A stretch of 64,000 nucleotides of DNA from Impatiens glandulifera (lineage: Eukaryota > Streptophyta > Magnoliopsida > Ericales > Balsaminaceae): contig NC_061868.1 in NCBI RefSeq assembly GCF_907164915.1, forward strand, positions 21,819,819 to 21,883,818, in the 5' to 3' direction. Shown here one piece after another: positions 39,001 through 50,439 of this stretch. Within the stretch, counting starts at the first letter, position 1. Every line of letters starts with the position of its first letter. The notes beneath the pieces are model-generated. The model did not search any database. It saw nothing but the letters and a program-made list of their open reading frames with translations, and had not been told where the DNA came from. A program made the position numbers and the translations under genes.

Positions 39001-42000
39001 GTCTGACTACACGTCTGTTAGGCTGCACGTATGACTACGCGCCCGTTAGGCTGCACGTCTGACTACGCGCCCGTTAGGCTGCACGTCTGACTACGGGTCC
39101 GTTAGGCTGCACGTTTGACTATGCATCTGTTAGGCTGCACGTCTGACTACGCGTCTTTAGGCTGCACGTCTGACTACGCGTCTGTTAGACTGCACGTCTA
39201 ACTATGCGTATGTTAGACTGCACGTCTAAGTACGCGCCTGTTAGGCTACACGTCTGACTACGCGCCTGTTTGGCTACACGTCTGACTACGGGTCTGTTAG
39301 GTTGCACGTCTGACTACGCGTCTGTTAGGCTGCACGTATGACTACGCGCCCGTTAGGCTGCACGTCTGACTACACGCCCGTTAGGCTGCACGTCTGACTA
39401 TGCGTCTATTAAGCTGCACGTCTGACTACGCGTCTTTAGGCTGCACGTCTGACTACGCGTCTGTTAGGCTGCACGTCTGACTACACGCTTGTTAGGATGC
39501 ACGTATCACTATGCGCCTGTTAGGCTGCACGTTTAACTACGCGCGTCTAACTACGCGTCTGTTAGGTTGCACGTCTAACTACGCGTCTGTTAGTCTGCAT
39601 GTCTAACTACGTGTCTGTTAGGCTGCACGTCCAACTACGCATCTGTTAGGCTGCACGTCTAACTACGCATCTGATAGGTTGCACGTCTAACTACGCGTCT
39701 ATTAGGGTGAACGACTAACTATGCGTCTGTTAGACTGCACGTCTAACTACCCGTCTGTTAGACTGCACGTCTAACTACGCGTCTGTTAGACTTCACGTCT
39801 AACTACGCGTCTGTTAGACTGCACGTCTAACTGCGCGTCTGTTAGACTGCACGTCTAACTACGCGCCTGTTAGGCTACACGTCTGAATACGCGCCTGTTA
39901 CGCTGCACGTCTGACTACGCGCCTGTTTGGCTGCATGTCTGACTACGGGTCTGTTAGGCTGCACGTCTGACTACGCGTCTGTTAGGCTGCACGTATGACT
40001 ACGCGCCCGTTAGGATGCACGTCTGACTACGCGCCCGTTAGGCTGCACGTCTGACTACGGGTCCATTAGGCTGCACGTTTGACTATGCGTCTGTTAGGCT
40101 GCACGTCTGACTACGCGTCTTTAGGCTGCACGTCTGACTACGCGTCTGTTAGGCTGCACATCTGACTACACGCTTGTTAGGCTGCACGTCTCACTATGCG
40201 CCTGTTAGGCTGCACGTTTAACTACGCGCGTCTAACTACGCGTCTATTAGGTTGCACGTCTAACTACGTGTCTTTTAGGCTGCACGTCTAACTACGCATC
40301 TGTTAGGCTGCACGTCTAACTACGCATCTGTTAGGTTGCACGTCTAACTACACGTCTGTTAGGGTGAACGACTAACTATGCGTCTGTTAGACTGCACGTC
40401 TAACTACGCGTCTGTTAGGCTACATGTCTAACTACGCGTCTATTAGGCTGCACGTCTAACTACCCGTCTGTTAGACTGCACGTCTCACTACGCGTCTGTT
40501 AGACTTCACGTCTAACTACGCGTCTGTTAGACTGTACGTCTAACTATGCGTCTATTAGACTGCACGTCTAACTACGCGTCTGTTAGACTACACGTCTAAC
40601 TATGCGCCTGTTAGGTTACACGTCTGTCTACGCGTCTTTTAGACTGCACGTCTAACTACCCGTCTGGTAGACTGCACGTCTAACTACGCGTCTGTTAGAC
40701 TTCACGTCTAATTGTGCGTCTGTTAGACTGCACGTCTAACTAAGCGTCTGTTAGACTGCACGTCTAACTACGCGTCTGTTAGACTACACGTCTGACTACG
40801 CGCCTGTTAGGCTGCACGTCTGACTACACGCCTTTTTGGCTGCACGTCTGACTACGGGTCTGTTAGGCTGCACGTCTAACTACGCGTCTGTTAGGCTGCA
40901 CGTATGACTACGCGCCCGTTAGGCTGCACGTCTGACTACGCGCCCGTTAGGCTGCACGTCTAACTACGGGTCCGTTAGACTGCACGTCTCACTATGCGTC
41001 TGTTAGGTTGCACGTCTGACTACGCGTCTTTATGCTGCACGTCTGACTACGCGTCTGTTAGACTGCACGTCTAACTATGCGTATGTTAGACTGCACGTCT
41101 AACTACGCGTCTGTTAGACTGCACGTCTAACTACGCTCCTGTTAGGCTACATGTCTGACTACGCGCCTGTTAGGCTGCACGTCTGACTACGCGCCTGTTT
41201 GGCTACACGTCTGACTACGGGTCTATTAGGATACACGTCTGACTACGCGTCTGTTAGGCTGCACGTATGACTACGTGCCCGTTAGGCTGCACGTCTGACT
41301 ACGCGCCCGTTAGGCTGCACGTCTGACTACGGGTCCGTTAGGCTGCACATCTGACTATGCGTCTGTTAGGCTGCACGTCTGACTACGCGTCTTTAGGCTG
41401 CACGTCTGACTACGCGTCTGTTAGGCTGCACGTCTGACTACACGCTTGTTAAGATGCACGTCTCACTATGCGCCTGTTAGGCTGCACGTTTAACTACGCG
41501 TGTCTAACTACGCGTCTGTTAGTCTACACGTCTAACTACGTGTCTGTTAGGCTGCACGTCTAACTACACATCTGTTAGGCTACACGTCTAACTACGCATC
41601 TATTAGGTTGCACGTCTAACTACGCGTATGTTAGGGTGAACGACTAACTATGCGTCTGTTAGACTGCACGTCTAACTACGCGTCTGTTAGGCTGCATGTC
41701 TAACTACGCGTCTTTTAGACTGCACGTCTAACTACCCGTCTTTTAGACTGCACGTCTAACTACGCGTCTGTTAGACTTCACGTCTAACTACGCGTCTGTT
41801 AGACTTCACGTCTAACTACGCGTCTGTTAGACTGCACGTCTAACTACGCGTCTGTTAGGCTACACGTCTGACTACGCGTCTTTTAGACTACACGTCTAAC
41901 TACGCGTATGTTAGACTACACGTCTAACTACGCGTCTGTTAGACTTCACGTCTAACTACGCGTCTGTTGTACTGCACGTCTAACTATGCGTATGTTAGAC

Positions 42001-42799
42001 TGCACGTCTAACTACGCGTCTGTTAGACTGCACGTCTAACTACGCGCCTGTTAGGCTACACGTCTGACTACGCGCCTGTTAGGCTGCATGTCTGACTACG
42101 CGCCTGTTTGGCTGCACGTCTGACTACGGGTCTGTTAGGCTGCACGTCTGACTACGCGTCTGTTAGGCTGCACGTATGACTACGCGCCCGTTAGGCTGCA
42201 CGTCTGACTACGCGCCCGTTAGGCTGCACGTCTGACTACGGGTCCGTTAGGCTGCACGTCTGACTATGCGTCTGTTAGGCTGCACGTCTGACTACGCGTC
42301 TTTAGGTTGCACGTCTGACTACGCGTTTGTTAGGTTGCACGTCTAACTACACGCTTGTTAGGCTACACGTCTCACTATGCGCCTGTTAGGCTGCACGTTT
42401 AACTACGCGCGTCTAACTACGCGTCTGTTAGGTTGCACGTCTAAATACGTGTCTGTTAGTCTACACGACTAACTACGTGTCTGTTAGGCTGCACGTCTAA
42501 CTACGCATCTGTTAGGCTGCACGTCTAACTACGCATCTGTTAGGTTGCACGTCTAACTACGCGTCTGTTAGGGTGAACGACTAACTATGCGTCTGTTAGA
42601 CTGCACGTCTAACTACGCGTCTGTTAGGCTGCACGTCTAACTACGCATCTATTAGGCTGCACGTCTAACTACGCGTCTGTTGGGCTGCACGTCTAACTAC
42701 GCGTCTCTTAGGCTGCACGTCTAACTACGCGTCTGTTAGGCTGCACGTCTAACTACGCGTCTGTTATGTTGCACGTCTAACTACGCGTCTGTTAAACTG
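30059..42799 (-). repeat. 28-bp hairpin satellite array (about 12.7 kb plus gap)
   Basis: Monomers of 28 bp consist of GTTAGAC/TGCAC/GTCTAAC, a perfect 7-bp inverted repeat with a 5-base loop, followed by TACGCGTCT. About 450 copies are present. Left of the gap, variants (GCATCTTTTAGACTG, ACTTATTTGTTAAACTG) recur every 420-530 bp as a higher-order pattern. Right of the gap, most monomers read TTAGGCTG, and another marker (ACTACGCGCGTCTAACTACG) recurs at intervals of roughly 0.7-1.8 kb. Monomers shortened by 1-2 bases (CGTCTTTAGGCTG) occur. The array is in the orientation of the minus-strand LTR that starts at 44256 and seems to be its expanded internal part. No coding is credible here. Confidence 0.9.
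36234..36333. other. Assembly gap of 100 N
   Basis: Exactly 100 N in the middle of the array, the usual placeholder for a gap of unknown size. The true array is likely longer, and the two sides have different monomer variants. Confidence 0.99.
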
Positions 42800-43809
42800 T
42801 GATATGATCGACTTTATCAATAGAGACGGGGGTCTGGCGATTGATGAAGGCTTATGAGAAATGGTTTGAAAGAAATCTTGTTAGGGATTTGAGTCACTTT
42901 CTATTTTACACAAACCCTTGTAAACACTCTAAATAGAATCAAGTGCGGAATTGTTTACTTAGGTTTAAAGCTTAAGATGAAAAATGAGAAGATGACAGAA
43001 AAGAACAACACATTAGTTTGTTTATGGTTGTTCGGAGAAAACTCTCATACGTGACCCCTTCTTCCAACCACCGGAAGGATTCACTATAATATGACTTGAA
43101 TCAAATATAGTTTGCACAATCCATTAGACTGCACGTCTAATTCCGAAGCCATTAGACTGGACATCTAATTCCGAATCCATTAGACTGCACGTCTAATTCC
43201 GAATCTATTAGACTACACATCTAATTACGGACTCATTCGACTGCACATCTAACTCCACGAGTTAGACTTCACGTCTAATTATGGTTATACTTCAGACTAG
43301 TCTGAAGGAGTTAGACTACACGTCTAACTTTCACAATCTATTAGACTGCACGTCTAACTCCGCTGAGTTAGACTGCACGTCTAATTCCGAATTCATTAGA
43401 CTACACGTCTAATTACGGATTCATTAGACTGCATGTCTAACTGCAAGAGTTAGAATGCACGTCTAATTACGGATTCATTAGACTGCACGACTAACTTCAT
43501 GAGTTAGACTGCACGTATAATTACGAGTCTATTAGACTGCATGTCTAACTCCACGAATTAGACTGCACGTCTATTTCCTCCAGTTAGACTGCACGTCTAA
43601 CTTCGCTAGTTAGACTATACGTCTAACTTTGTGCATCTAATGCCAAATCGGTCTAATGAACCTCATTAGAACCAAGTCTAATGAAATTGTTTTTCAATAC
43701 ACCTTCATCAAAAACAATTAGACGTATATATAATCCATTCATCATTTTATCATCAAAATTCCAAGAGTCAAACTATTTCAACATTTAGTCAAAATAGTTT
43801 GACCCAACA
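42800..43809 (-). repeat. Solo LTR inserted in the 28-mer array
   Basis: On the minus strand it runs TGTTGGGTCAAACT...CATATCA (1,010 bp). The right part (43100-43640) holds ~20-30 bp units ATTAGACTGCACGTCTAATT and relatives. The left part (42815-43090) matches 50455-50740 of the 5' LTR, including GTTCGGAGAAAACTC and the CTTCTTCCAACCACCGGAAG module. Flanks are AACTG (42795-42799) and GACTG (43810-43814), a one-mismatch 5-bp target duplication in array DNA. No internal element sequence is present, so this is a solo LTR left by LTR-LTR recombination. Confidence 0.8.
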
Positions 43810-44256
43810 GACTGCACGTCTAACTACGCGTCTGTTAGACTGCACGTCTAACTACGCGCTTGTTGGACTGCACGTCTAACTACGCGTCTGTTAGACTGCA
43901 CGTCTATCTACGCGTCTATTAGACTGCACGTCGAACTACGCGTCTGTTAGACTGTACGTCTAAATACGTGTCTGTTAGACTGCACATCTAACTACGCGTC
44001 TGTTAGACTGCATGTCTAACAACGCGTCTGTGAGACTGCACGTCTAACTACGCATCTGTTAGACTACACGTCTAACTACGTCTGTTAAACCGTCCGTCTA
44101 ACTACGTATCTGTTAGGCTGCCCGTCTAACTAGTAATACGTCTATCTGTTAATGCACCTGCACAAAAACAATTAGACGACTTAGCTTCATTCTTAATTTA
44201 AGTTTTACTAATACATCATCAAAATTACATTAGTCAAAATAATTTTACCCAACAAT
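43810..44256 (-). repeat. Start of the 3' LTR of the minus-strand copia element, with 28-mers
   Basis: 44130-44256 matches 51960-52084 of the 5' LTR (AATGCACCTGCA, AATTAGACG, CATCATCAAAAT, ACATTAGTCAAA) and ends CCCAACA at 44256, directly next to the polypurine tract. 43810-44120 is 28-mer array, continuous with the main array across the inserted solo LTR. This ties the satellite to the LTR. Confidence 0.8.
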
Positions 44257-44272
44257 TTCCTTCTTTTTGATG
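44257..44272 (-). other. Polypurine tract
   Basis: On the minus strand AAAAAGAAGGAAAT immediately precedes the TGTTGGG LTR start. This is the standard plus-strand primer arrangement and fixes the LTR edge at 44256. Confidence 0.75.
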
Positions 44273-44599
44273 ATGTTAAAACTTAAATAAAATATTAGAA
44301 ATGTATATGCAAATTCGATAATCATCACGCAGTTAATAACAAAAGATTATATATTAATATTTTCAAAATACACATAACATGATTGATAATTGAAAGATTT
44401 TCAAAAACAGCAAAATATTTTCTTTCCCCCTAAATCTAAGGCCAATCTTTTCTCTTTCCCCCTTTTTAACACCATCGGGAGTGATGGATTCCTACTAATC
44501 TCTTTCGGCCGGAAGGGTCTTCCGATTTCTTTTCTTTTTCTTGAGCCTCCTGTCTTGGACAATGTAGTTATGAACCTTTTGATAATTCAAGACCCTTGA

Positions 44600-45202
44600 T
44601 TATTTGATGAGAATCCCAGGTCCTAAGACATTATTAAGGATAGAAGGAAGAAAAATGCTGAGCGGAGCAGCATATCCATGGGATTTCCTTTCAAACATCC
44701 CCATCAAATTGCGGAAAATGACTCTCGACCAGTTGATTGCTATCCCCTTGGTGATAAAAATCATCATCTCCAAGACCGTCTTCGAGTAATGGTTAGAACA
44801 TCCCTTTGCCAGAAGGGATCGAGAAATGATGTCATTGAGTAAAGCTAACTCAACTTTCAGAGAGGACCGCAGTCTAGAGTTATTGACATGAACTAGAGTC
44901 CCATCAAGAAAAGTATCGGAAAAGACAAGCCCAATTTATGTTAGGACTTCCTTCGAAGATGTAGGGAACTCAGATAGTCCCTCGGATGGAAGGTTGAAGA
45001 AATGAGCGAATGACACTTCAGTGAAGGAACCAATATCATCAAATATTTTGGCTGCGACGAGCACACCATCGTATAGCCCAACGTATTTGAAAAGTTCACG
45101 AACCTCAGGTTCATGAATGACGACGGGGGCTTGAAGGAATTTCTCGAGACCATAATCTTTTAGCGAATCGAACATAACCACTATCCCAGGGATTTCCATC
45201 AT
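44600..45202 (-). pseudogene. Broken copy 3 of the extra ORF, 3' of pol
   Basis: From the ATG at 45202 the frame reads MMEIPGIVVMFDSLKDYGLE, HEPEVRELFKYVGL and FAHFFNLPSEGLSEFPT, to a stop at 44936. The same frame then continues with LEMMIFITKGIAINWSRVIF and YAAPLSIFLPSILNNVLGPG, ending at TAA 44600-44602. These are the shared INW, YAxPL and GPG motifs of this ORF family. It lies between RNase H (ending at 46121) and the 3' LTR, in the same sense as pol. It is shorter than the copy at 1682 because the coiled-coil half is absent. TATA-like CATAAATAG lies about 205 bases upstream. Function is unknown. Confidence 0.7.
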
Positions 45203-46120
45203 GGAAACAGTGTAAGTTGATTTCCACTATCCCAGTGAAGAGTAGAAGGTGCAAGAGAACCTATTTCAAAAAGAGAAGGTAAAGATTTCTTGAAGAATAC
45301 GAAGAGACAAGTGAAGAACTGATAAAGAGAGAATCGAAGATTCAAAGAGGGAGATATTCAAACCTTTGAGTATGACCGTTTGTTAAATAGAGATATGATG
45401 ACGTATGTCTATTTATGTAATGATTATATGAACCGCCAAATGCCTAAGAAACCTATACCCAAGAGACGCATCAGTTGAGGCAACTATCATTTAATATTAA
45501 TCATGAGATAAGCTATTAATGTTAGACGTGTATTGAAAGGTCATCAAACATTTTAGTCACTGTTTGAACATTGAAAGACACATGTCTTCAATCCATTTGA
45601 GAGGTGATTGTTTTAATTTTGCAGGAAAAGTACATAGACAAATACAATGCCAGTGGACAGCTGTCCCAGTTGCTAGAAGATGAATAGTCTAATTACATAA
45701 GTAGTTAGACGTGTAATTTACTTTCCACATTCTTTGCCTCTAATTTGGATATGCATCTATTCAATGTCTAATCACGCTTGTCTTATAGACAATTAAAAGT
45801 CTATTAGACTTTGAACGTCTAGTTACGCATGAACATCACGTGCTAGACGTGTGTTTGGTTAGACGTGAGCGTCCAATTACTCTTGTCTTATAAACATCTA
45901 AACGTCTATTAGACGTCGACGTCTAACCGCAAAGGTTATTAACTAAGCCTTCATCCAAATTGAGGTATAAACTGCTTAAGCAAACTCGCGTCTAAGTAGA
46001 TGTGCTTCTTAGACTACTAATCTATTGGACGTATTGAGACCTCTGTCTAATAGACCCGTAGATGTGCTTCTTAGTTACATTTGAACAACATTTTCCCTTC
46101 AATATGTGCATAAAAGAAAA
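45203..46120 (-). other. Spacer between RNase H and the extra ORF, with scattered TTAGACGT motifs
   Basis: No coding is recognised. About 45680-46060 holds several imperfect inverted motifs such as TTAGACGT, GTCTATTAGAC and AACGTCTAGTTACGC, which resemble 28-mer pieces. The part nearest the extra ORF (45230-45430) looks like its leader and promoter. Confidence 0.5.
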
Positions 46121-46625
46121 TCAGTCAAGATCAACAAGTCCTAAGATATTTCTAAAGTATGAAAACTTAGTCTCGGGTAGTGGCTTCGTGAAGATGTTTG
46201 CCGTTTGTTGATCTGTTGGAACATATTCAAAACTAATATGTTTCTGACTAACATGCTCTCGGATGAAATGATGTCTGATTTCGATGTGCATTGTCTGAGA
46301 ATGGCTATTGCACTTGTGTTGTCGTAGAAAATTGGAGATTCTTCTGCCTAAATCCCATAGTCTCTTAGCTGTTTTGAACCAGCAAGAGCTGAGAACAACT
46401 CCCTGTAGCAAGGTACTCTTCTTCAGCTATATACGTGGCAACCGACGTCTGCTTCTCGCTGAACCATGAAATAATACGATCTCCAAAGAACTGACAGGTT
46501 TCACTCGTGCTTTTCCTATCTATTTTGCACCCTACATAGTCTGAATCTGAGAAACTTGTTAAATTGAAACTGGAGTCCTTCGGATACCACAGTCCCATAT
46601 TTTGAGTTCTCTTCAAGTATTTCAA
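46121..46625 (-). pseudogene. Copia RNase H remnant
   Basis: One frame (46625-46365) reads MKYLKRTQNMGLWYP, FSDSDYVGCKIDRKSTSETC and SVATYIAEEEYLATGSCSQ, the RNase H core with the acidic residues of SDSDY and AEEEY. The second frame (46411-46121) gives HHFIREHVSQKHISFEYVPT and ANIFTKPLPETKFSYFRNIL, the conserved C-terminus of copia pol. A frameshift near 46390 separates them. RNase H removes the RNA template during reverse transcription. Confidence 0.85.
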
Positions 46626-46697
46626 AATACGTTTAGCAGAAGTAAAGTGAGAGAGTTTAGGATTAACCTGGAATCTTACACAGACACCAACAACAAA

Positions 46698-47597
46698 CTA
46701 AATGTTTGGTCTGCTGGACGTGAGATAGAGCAAAGATCCGATGAGACATCTGTAGGCAATGATGTCTACACTATGTCCACTATCATCTTTGTCTAGTTTG
46801 CTGGAGGAGCTCATTGGAGTAGCTGCAACAGAGTAGTTCTCCATCCCGAATTTCTTCAGCAGCTCTTTGGTGTATTTGGCTTGATTGATGAATGTTCCTT
46901 TCTCTAGCTGACGAACTTGAAGACCGAGGAAGAAAGTTAATTCTTCCATCTTGCTTATCTCAAACCTATATTGCATAAGCTTAGCAAATTTCTCACACAA
47001 TTTGGGGTTAGTTGACCCAAATATAATGTCATCAACATATATTTGAATAAGTAGAATGTGAGAATCTTTAACAAATCCAAACAATGTTTTATCAACAGTT
47101 CTAATAACAAAATCATGATCAAATAAAAATTTATTCAAAGTATCATACCAAGCTCTTGGAGCTTGTTTCAAACCATATAAAGCTTTGTCGAGTTTAAAAA
47201 CATGATTTGGTAAAGTATGATCTAGAAAACTAGGGGGTTGCTCAACATAAACATTTTTATTTAGTTTACCATTTAAAAATACAATTTTTACATCCATTTG
47301 AAAAACTTTAAAATTCTTAAATGATGCATAATCTAGGAAGATTCTGATTGTCTCATGTCTAGATATAGGTGCAAATGACTCATCAAAGTCAATGTCTTCC
47401 TCCTATTTGTATCCTTAGGCAACCAACCGGGCTTTGTTTTTAATAACTAAGCCATCTTCACTAAGATTGTTTCTAAAAACCCATCTTGTTCCAATGAACG
47501 ATTGATCAGTCGGTCTTGGAGTTAGATGCCACACTTTATTTCTCACAAATTGGTTTAACTCCTCCTGCATAGCATTGATCAAATCTGGATCAAGCAC
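46698..47597 (-). pseudogene. Copia reverse transcriptase (RVT_2) remnant
   Basis: 47597-47415 reads MLDPDLINAMQEELNQF and WHLTPRP, then TRWVFRNNL, the start of RVT_2. After a break (about 47300-47415) the frame 47297-46698 reads MDVKIVFLNGKLNKNVYVEQ, ALYGLKQAPRAWYD and QIYVDDIIFGST. It includes the catalytic YVDD and the LYGLKQ.PRAWY motif, and ends CLIGSLLYLTSSRPNI. The domain order and motifs are diagnostic for Ty1/copia. The enzyme would copy element RNA into DNA but is disrupted by stops. Confidence 0.9.
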
Positions 47598-48039
47598 TGT
47601 TTCACCAATTTTCTTGGGTTCAATTTAGGAAATAAAGGTGAGTTAGGATTACCGATTATCAATTAATTGACGTTTTGTCCTATGAGGTGAGTTAGGATTA
47701 CCGATTATCAATTCTGGTAGATGATTCTTGTTCCATCTGAAGTTGGGTTCTAAAGGGTTAGTCATATGACTAGATGGCTCTGCGATGTCCGAACTCTCAA
47801 TATCTTGTTGAACAGTTGTTTGAACGTCTAGTTGGTTCTCAACCGGATCAGACACAAGATCAGACAATGGAATCCGTTTAGCAAAAGCTTCATCCTCACA
47901 TATAAACTCAAGACTTGTCGCTTCTAATCTGCTAACAAGGTCGATGGGATCAATGGGATTACTTTCAACAGTCTCATCACAAACAACATGGAGGGATTCC
48001 TCAAGAGTTTATGTTCCGTTATTGTACACCCTGTAAGCC

Positions 48040-48760
48040 TTACTTACTGAGGAATAATATCATCTGCTTTTGAATAAAACATTTACACCTAAATACTTTA
48101 AAATAAGACACTGTAGGGATTATCCCATAAAACAGTTCATAGGGTGTTTTGTCAAAACGTTTGTTGATTATCGACTGATTTTGTGTGTAACATGCTGTGT
48201 TTATAGCTTCTTCCCAGAACTTCTGAGGAACACCTGATTCAGCCATCATAGATCTTGCTTCTTCTTTCAGTGTCCTCACTCTTCTCTCACCAATGTCATT
48301 TTGCTGTGGAGTTCTAGCACTAGATAACTCGTGTCTAATACCAGACTCCTCGAGATAAGATGTTAGGCGTCTGTGGTGAACTCAGTTCCTCAATCACTTC
48401 GAATAGAAATGATACTTAAAGATTTCTGGATTTGAATTCTTCTAAGGATCTTAATCAAATTTACAGCGGTTTGATCCTTAGATTGCAAAAATACTACCCA
48501 TGTAAATCGTGAAAAATCATCAATAACTACTATGGTAAATCTCATTCCTCCTAAGTTCCTTACGGGAATTGGACCAAACAGATCCATATGTAGAAGTTCT
48601 AAGCAACGGATGGATTGAGATTTCCCTTTACTTTTGAACAATGATCTGCCTTGTTTGCCTAATTGGCAAGAATGACAAACCTTGTCCTTAAAAAACTATA
48701 ATTTAGGTAAACCGAATACTAAATTATGCGAACAAATGTTGTTGATAGTTTTAAAGTTTA
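48040..48760 (-). pseudogene. Copia integrase and pre-integrase zinc finger remnant
   Basis: The minus strand shows a CHSCQLGKQG zinc-finger end near 48650-48680. Then LELLHMDLFGPIPVRNLGGM and FTIVVIDDFSRFTWVVFLQS follow (48641-48390), containing the first catalytic Asp. SIRSD is followed directly by a stop where RSDNGTEF is expected, then GTEF. A later frame (48279-48040) gives AESGVPQKFWEEAINTACY and FDKTPYELFYG, the distal integrase core. Integrase inserts the DNA copy; this one is broken by stops. Confidence 0.85.
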
Positions 48761-49029
48761 GATGGTTTAATCTTTTATGCCATAACCATTTCTGATCATT
48801 TTTGGCAATCATGCACATAAGGTCAGATGTCTTATTTTGCCAGTTCATTTTATAAGAATTTCCTACCTGCTTCCGGTCAGCAAGGTATTACCCTACTGAT
48901 CCTTAACTAGGCATGCATGAGTTTGGAAATCAACCGACAAACCATTATCACATAATTGACTAATGCTAATTAGGTTATAACACATATTGTCAACAAGTAA
49001 AACATCGTTAATAGTTAAATTACCATGGA

Positions 49030-49290
49030 TAATCTTACCCTTACCCATGGTCTTACCCTTCTTGTTGTACCAAAGGTGATCTTAAGGCCTGAGCAGTCTA
49101 CTATATCAGTTAACAGCCGTCTATTTCTTGTCATGTGTTTGGAACAACCGCTGTCCAGATACCGAACAGAATCCTCTAGGCAATTACTCAAATGTACCTA
49201 CACAAAACAATATTTACAATCGTTTGGTACCCACATTCACTTGGGTCCTCGGTCAATCAATCCATTAGGAATCCATATTTGAGTTATTTT
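49030..49290 (-). pseudogene. Copia aspartic protease remnant
   Basis: The minus strand encodes LDSGCSKHMTRNRRLLT at about 49110-49160. This is the DSG catalytic motif with the copia-typical CS.HMT continuation. A VWIPNGLI-like segment precedes it at about 49230-49270. It matures the Gag-Pol polyprotein. The surrounding frame is interrupted. Confidence 0.75.
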
Positions 49291-49739
49291 GGTGGATTTC
49301 CCATTTTGTTTTTTGATTAATGCATATAATTTAGACTTAACAGACGTCTTCCTACTGGCCACTAATCCCTTAGTTTTAGAGGATGATTTTATTTTAAAAA
49401 TCCTTGACCTCTTGTTAGGTTTTGGTTTGCCAGACTTGCTCGCTGCTTCTAACTTAATTTTCAGTCAGTTAACAATCGGCGGAACATAACTTATTTCATC
49501 CTTTAAATCCATCTCCTTATGGAGTGGATCAATTTCAGTGTTAGTTAAACTTCCTTTGACAAAGCTTATTGGCTTAAGCTTGTTAATTCTGGATTTAACT
49601 TTTAACAAGACTAGTCTGGGTCATTGCTATCAAATCCTCAACTAGATTTAGATCTAGTAGGTTTCAACAGACTAATTTGATATTTGACAGCTTCTCCAGA
49701 CCTTGTCCATGAAATGACAATATAGTTTAACCTATTGTT

Positions 49740-50389
49740 TTAAGAAAATAGAGTTTGATTCTTTTCTTTGAGCGTCTCATTCTCATATGAGAGCTCAGCC
49801 ATTTTATTTTTAGAAAACTCTAGTTCAAAAGCTTGAGATGAAGAAGAGATATTGGTCTCATATTTCTCTTTCATTTCATTAAAAGAATCTGATAACTTAT
49901 TGTACTCAATGGACATGTCATTGAGTGCAACATTTAACTCTTCGCTGGTAAATTCTTGTGAGGTAAGATCAGTTACCTTGGATTGATCATCTTCCATCAA
50001 GAATGTGACGATGTCTGTATCATTTGCACCAGATGAGTCCTCTAAGTCGCTATCGGCCCATTTGGACTTGTTTTCAGTGCATATAAGAACCTTATGATCT
50101 TTTTGGTTCTTCTTAGTTTGAACGTTCTACAATAAATCTGAATCAATTTCTCACAAAATACATTCATGTTGATGGATTGTTATAGGATATTTTTGGGAAC
50201 GTTGTCCAAGTTGTTTGTCACCTTATCTTCCGTTGTCCATTCACATCTTGGCTTTGCAATCTTTATGGGACCATCAGTAATGACACTCCACATATCGCAA
50301 TCAAGAGCAGCCAAGTACAGTTGCATTCTCATCATCCAATATTCGTAGTTTTCTTTCAAAAGTAGAGGGATATCGTTGATGATAGACAT
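49740..50389 (-). pseudogene. Copia gag remnant
   Basis: From the ATG at 50389: MSIINDIPLLLKENYEYWMM, then QLYLAALDCDMWSVITDGPI and WTTEDKVTNNLDN, to a break at 50180. A downstream frame (50000-49740) gives FTSEELNVALNDMSIEYNKL and FELEFSKNKMAELSYENETL. The same text is found, intact, in the gag at 58608-59735, so the two copia families are related. A CCHC knuckle was not found. Confidence 0.85.
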
Positions 50390-50425
50390 GATTCAGGTTC
50401 TTTATGCTTGAGAGTAGAAAACAGG

Positions 50426-50439
50426 GCTCTGAAACAATT
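50426..50439 (-). other. Degenerate primer-binding site
   Basis: On the minus strand, directly after the LTR end CCTATCA, the sequence AATTGTTTCAGAGC corresponds to the initiator-Met primer site TGGTATCAGAGC with two mismatches in twelve. Confidence 0.6.

Noticed and set aside
30059..42799. CRISPR-like array (short palindromic repeats)
   Set aside because: The repeats are directly tandem with no unique spacers, and the context is plant nuclear DNA with LTR elements.
28714..43809. DNA transposon with terminal inverted repeats
   Set aside because: The ends are the TG...CA edges of LTRs also found next to a polypurine tract (44256) and a primer site (50440), and no target duplication flanks the pair.
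44390..44789. Plus-strand open frames of 61-69 codons
   Set aside because: They lie antisense to the extra ORF copy at 44600-45202 and its tail.
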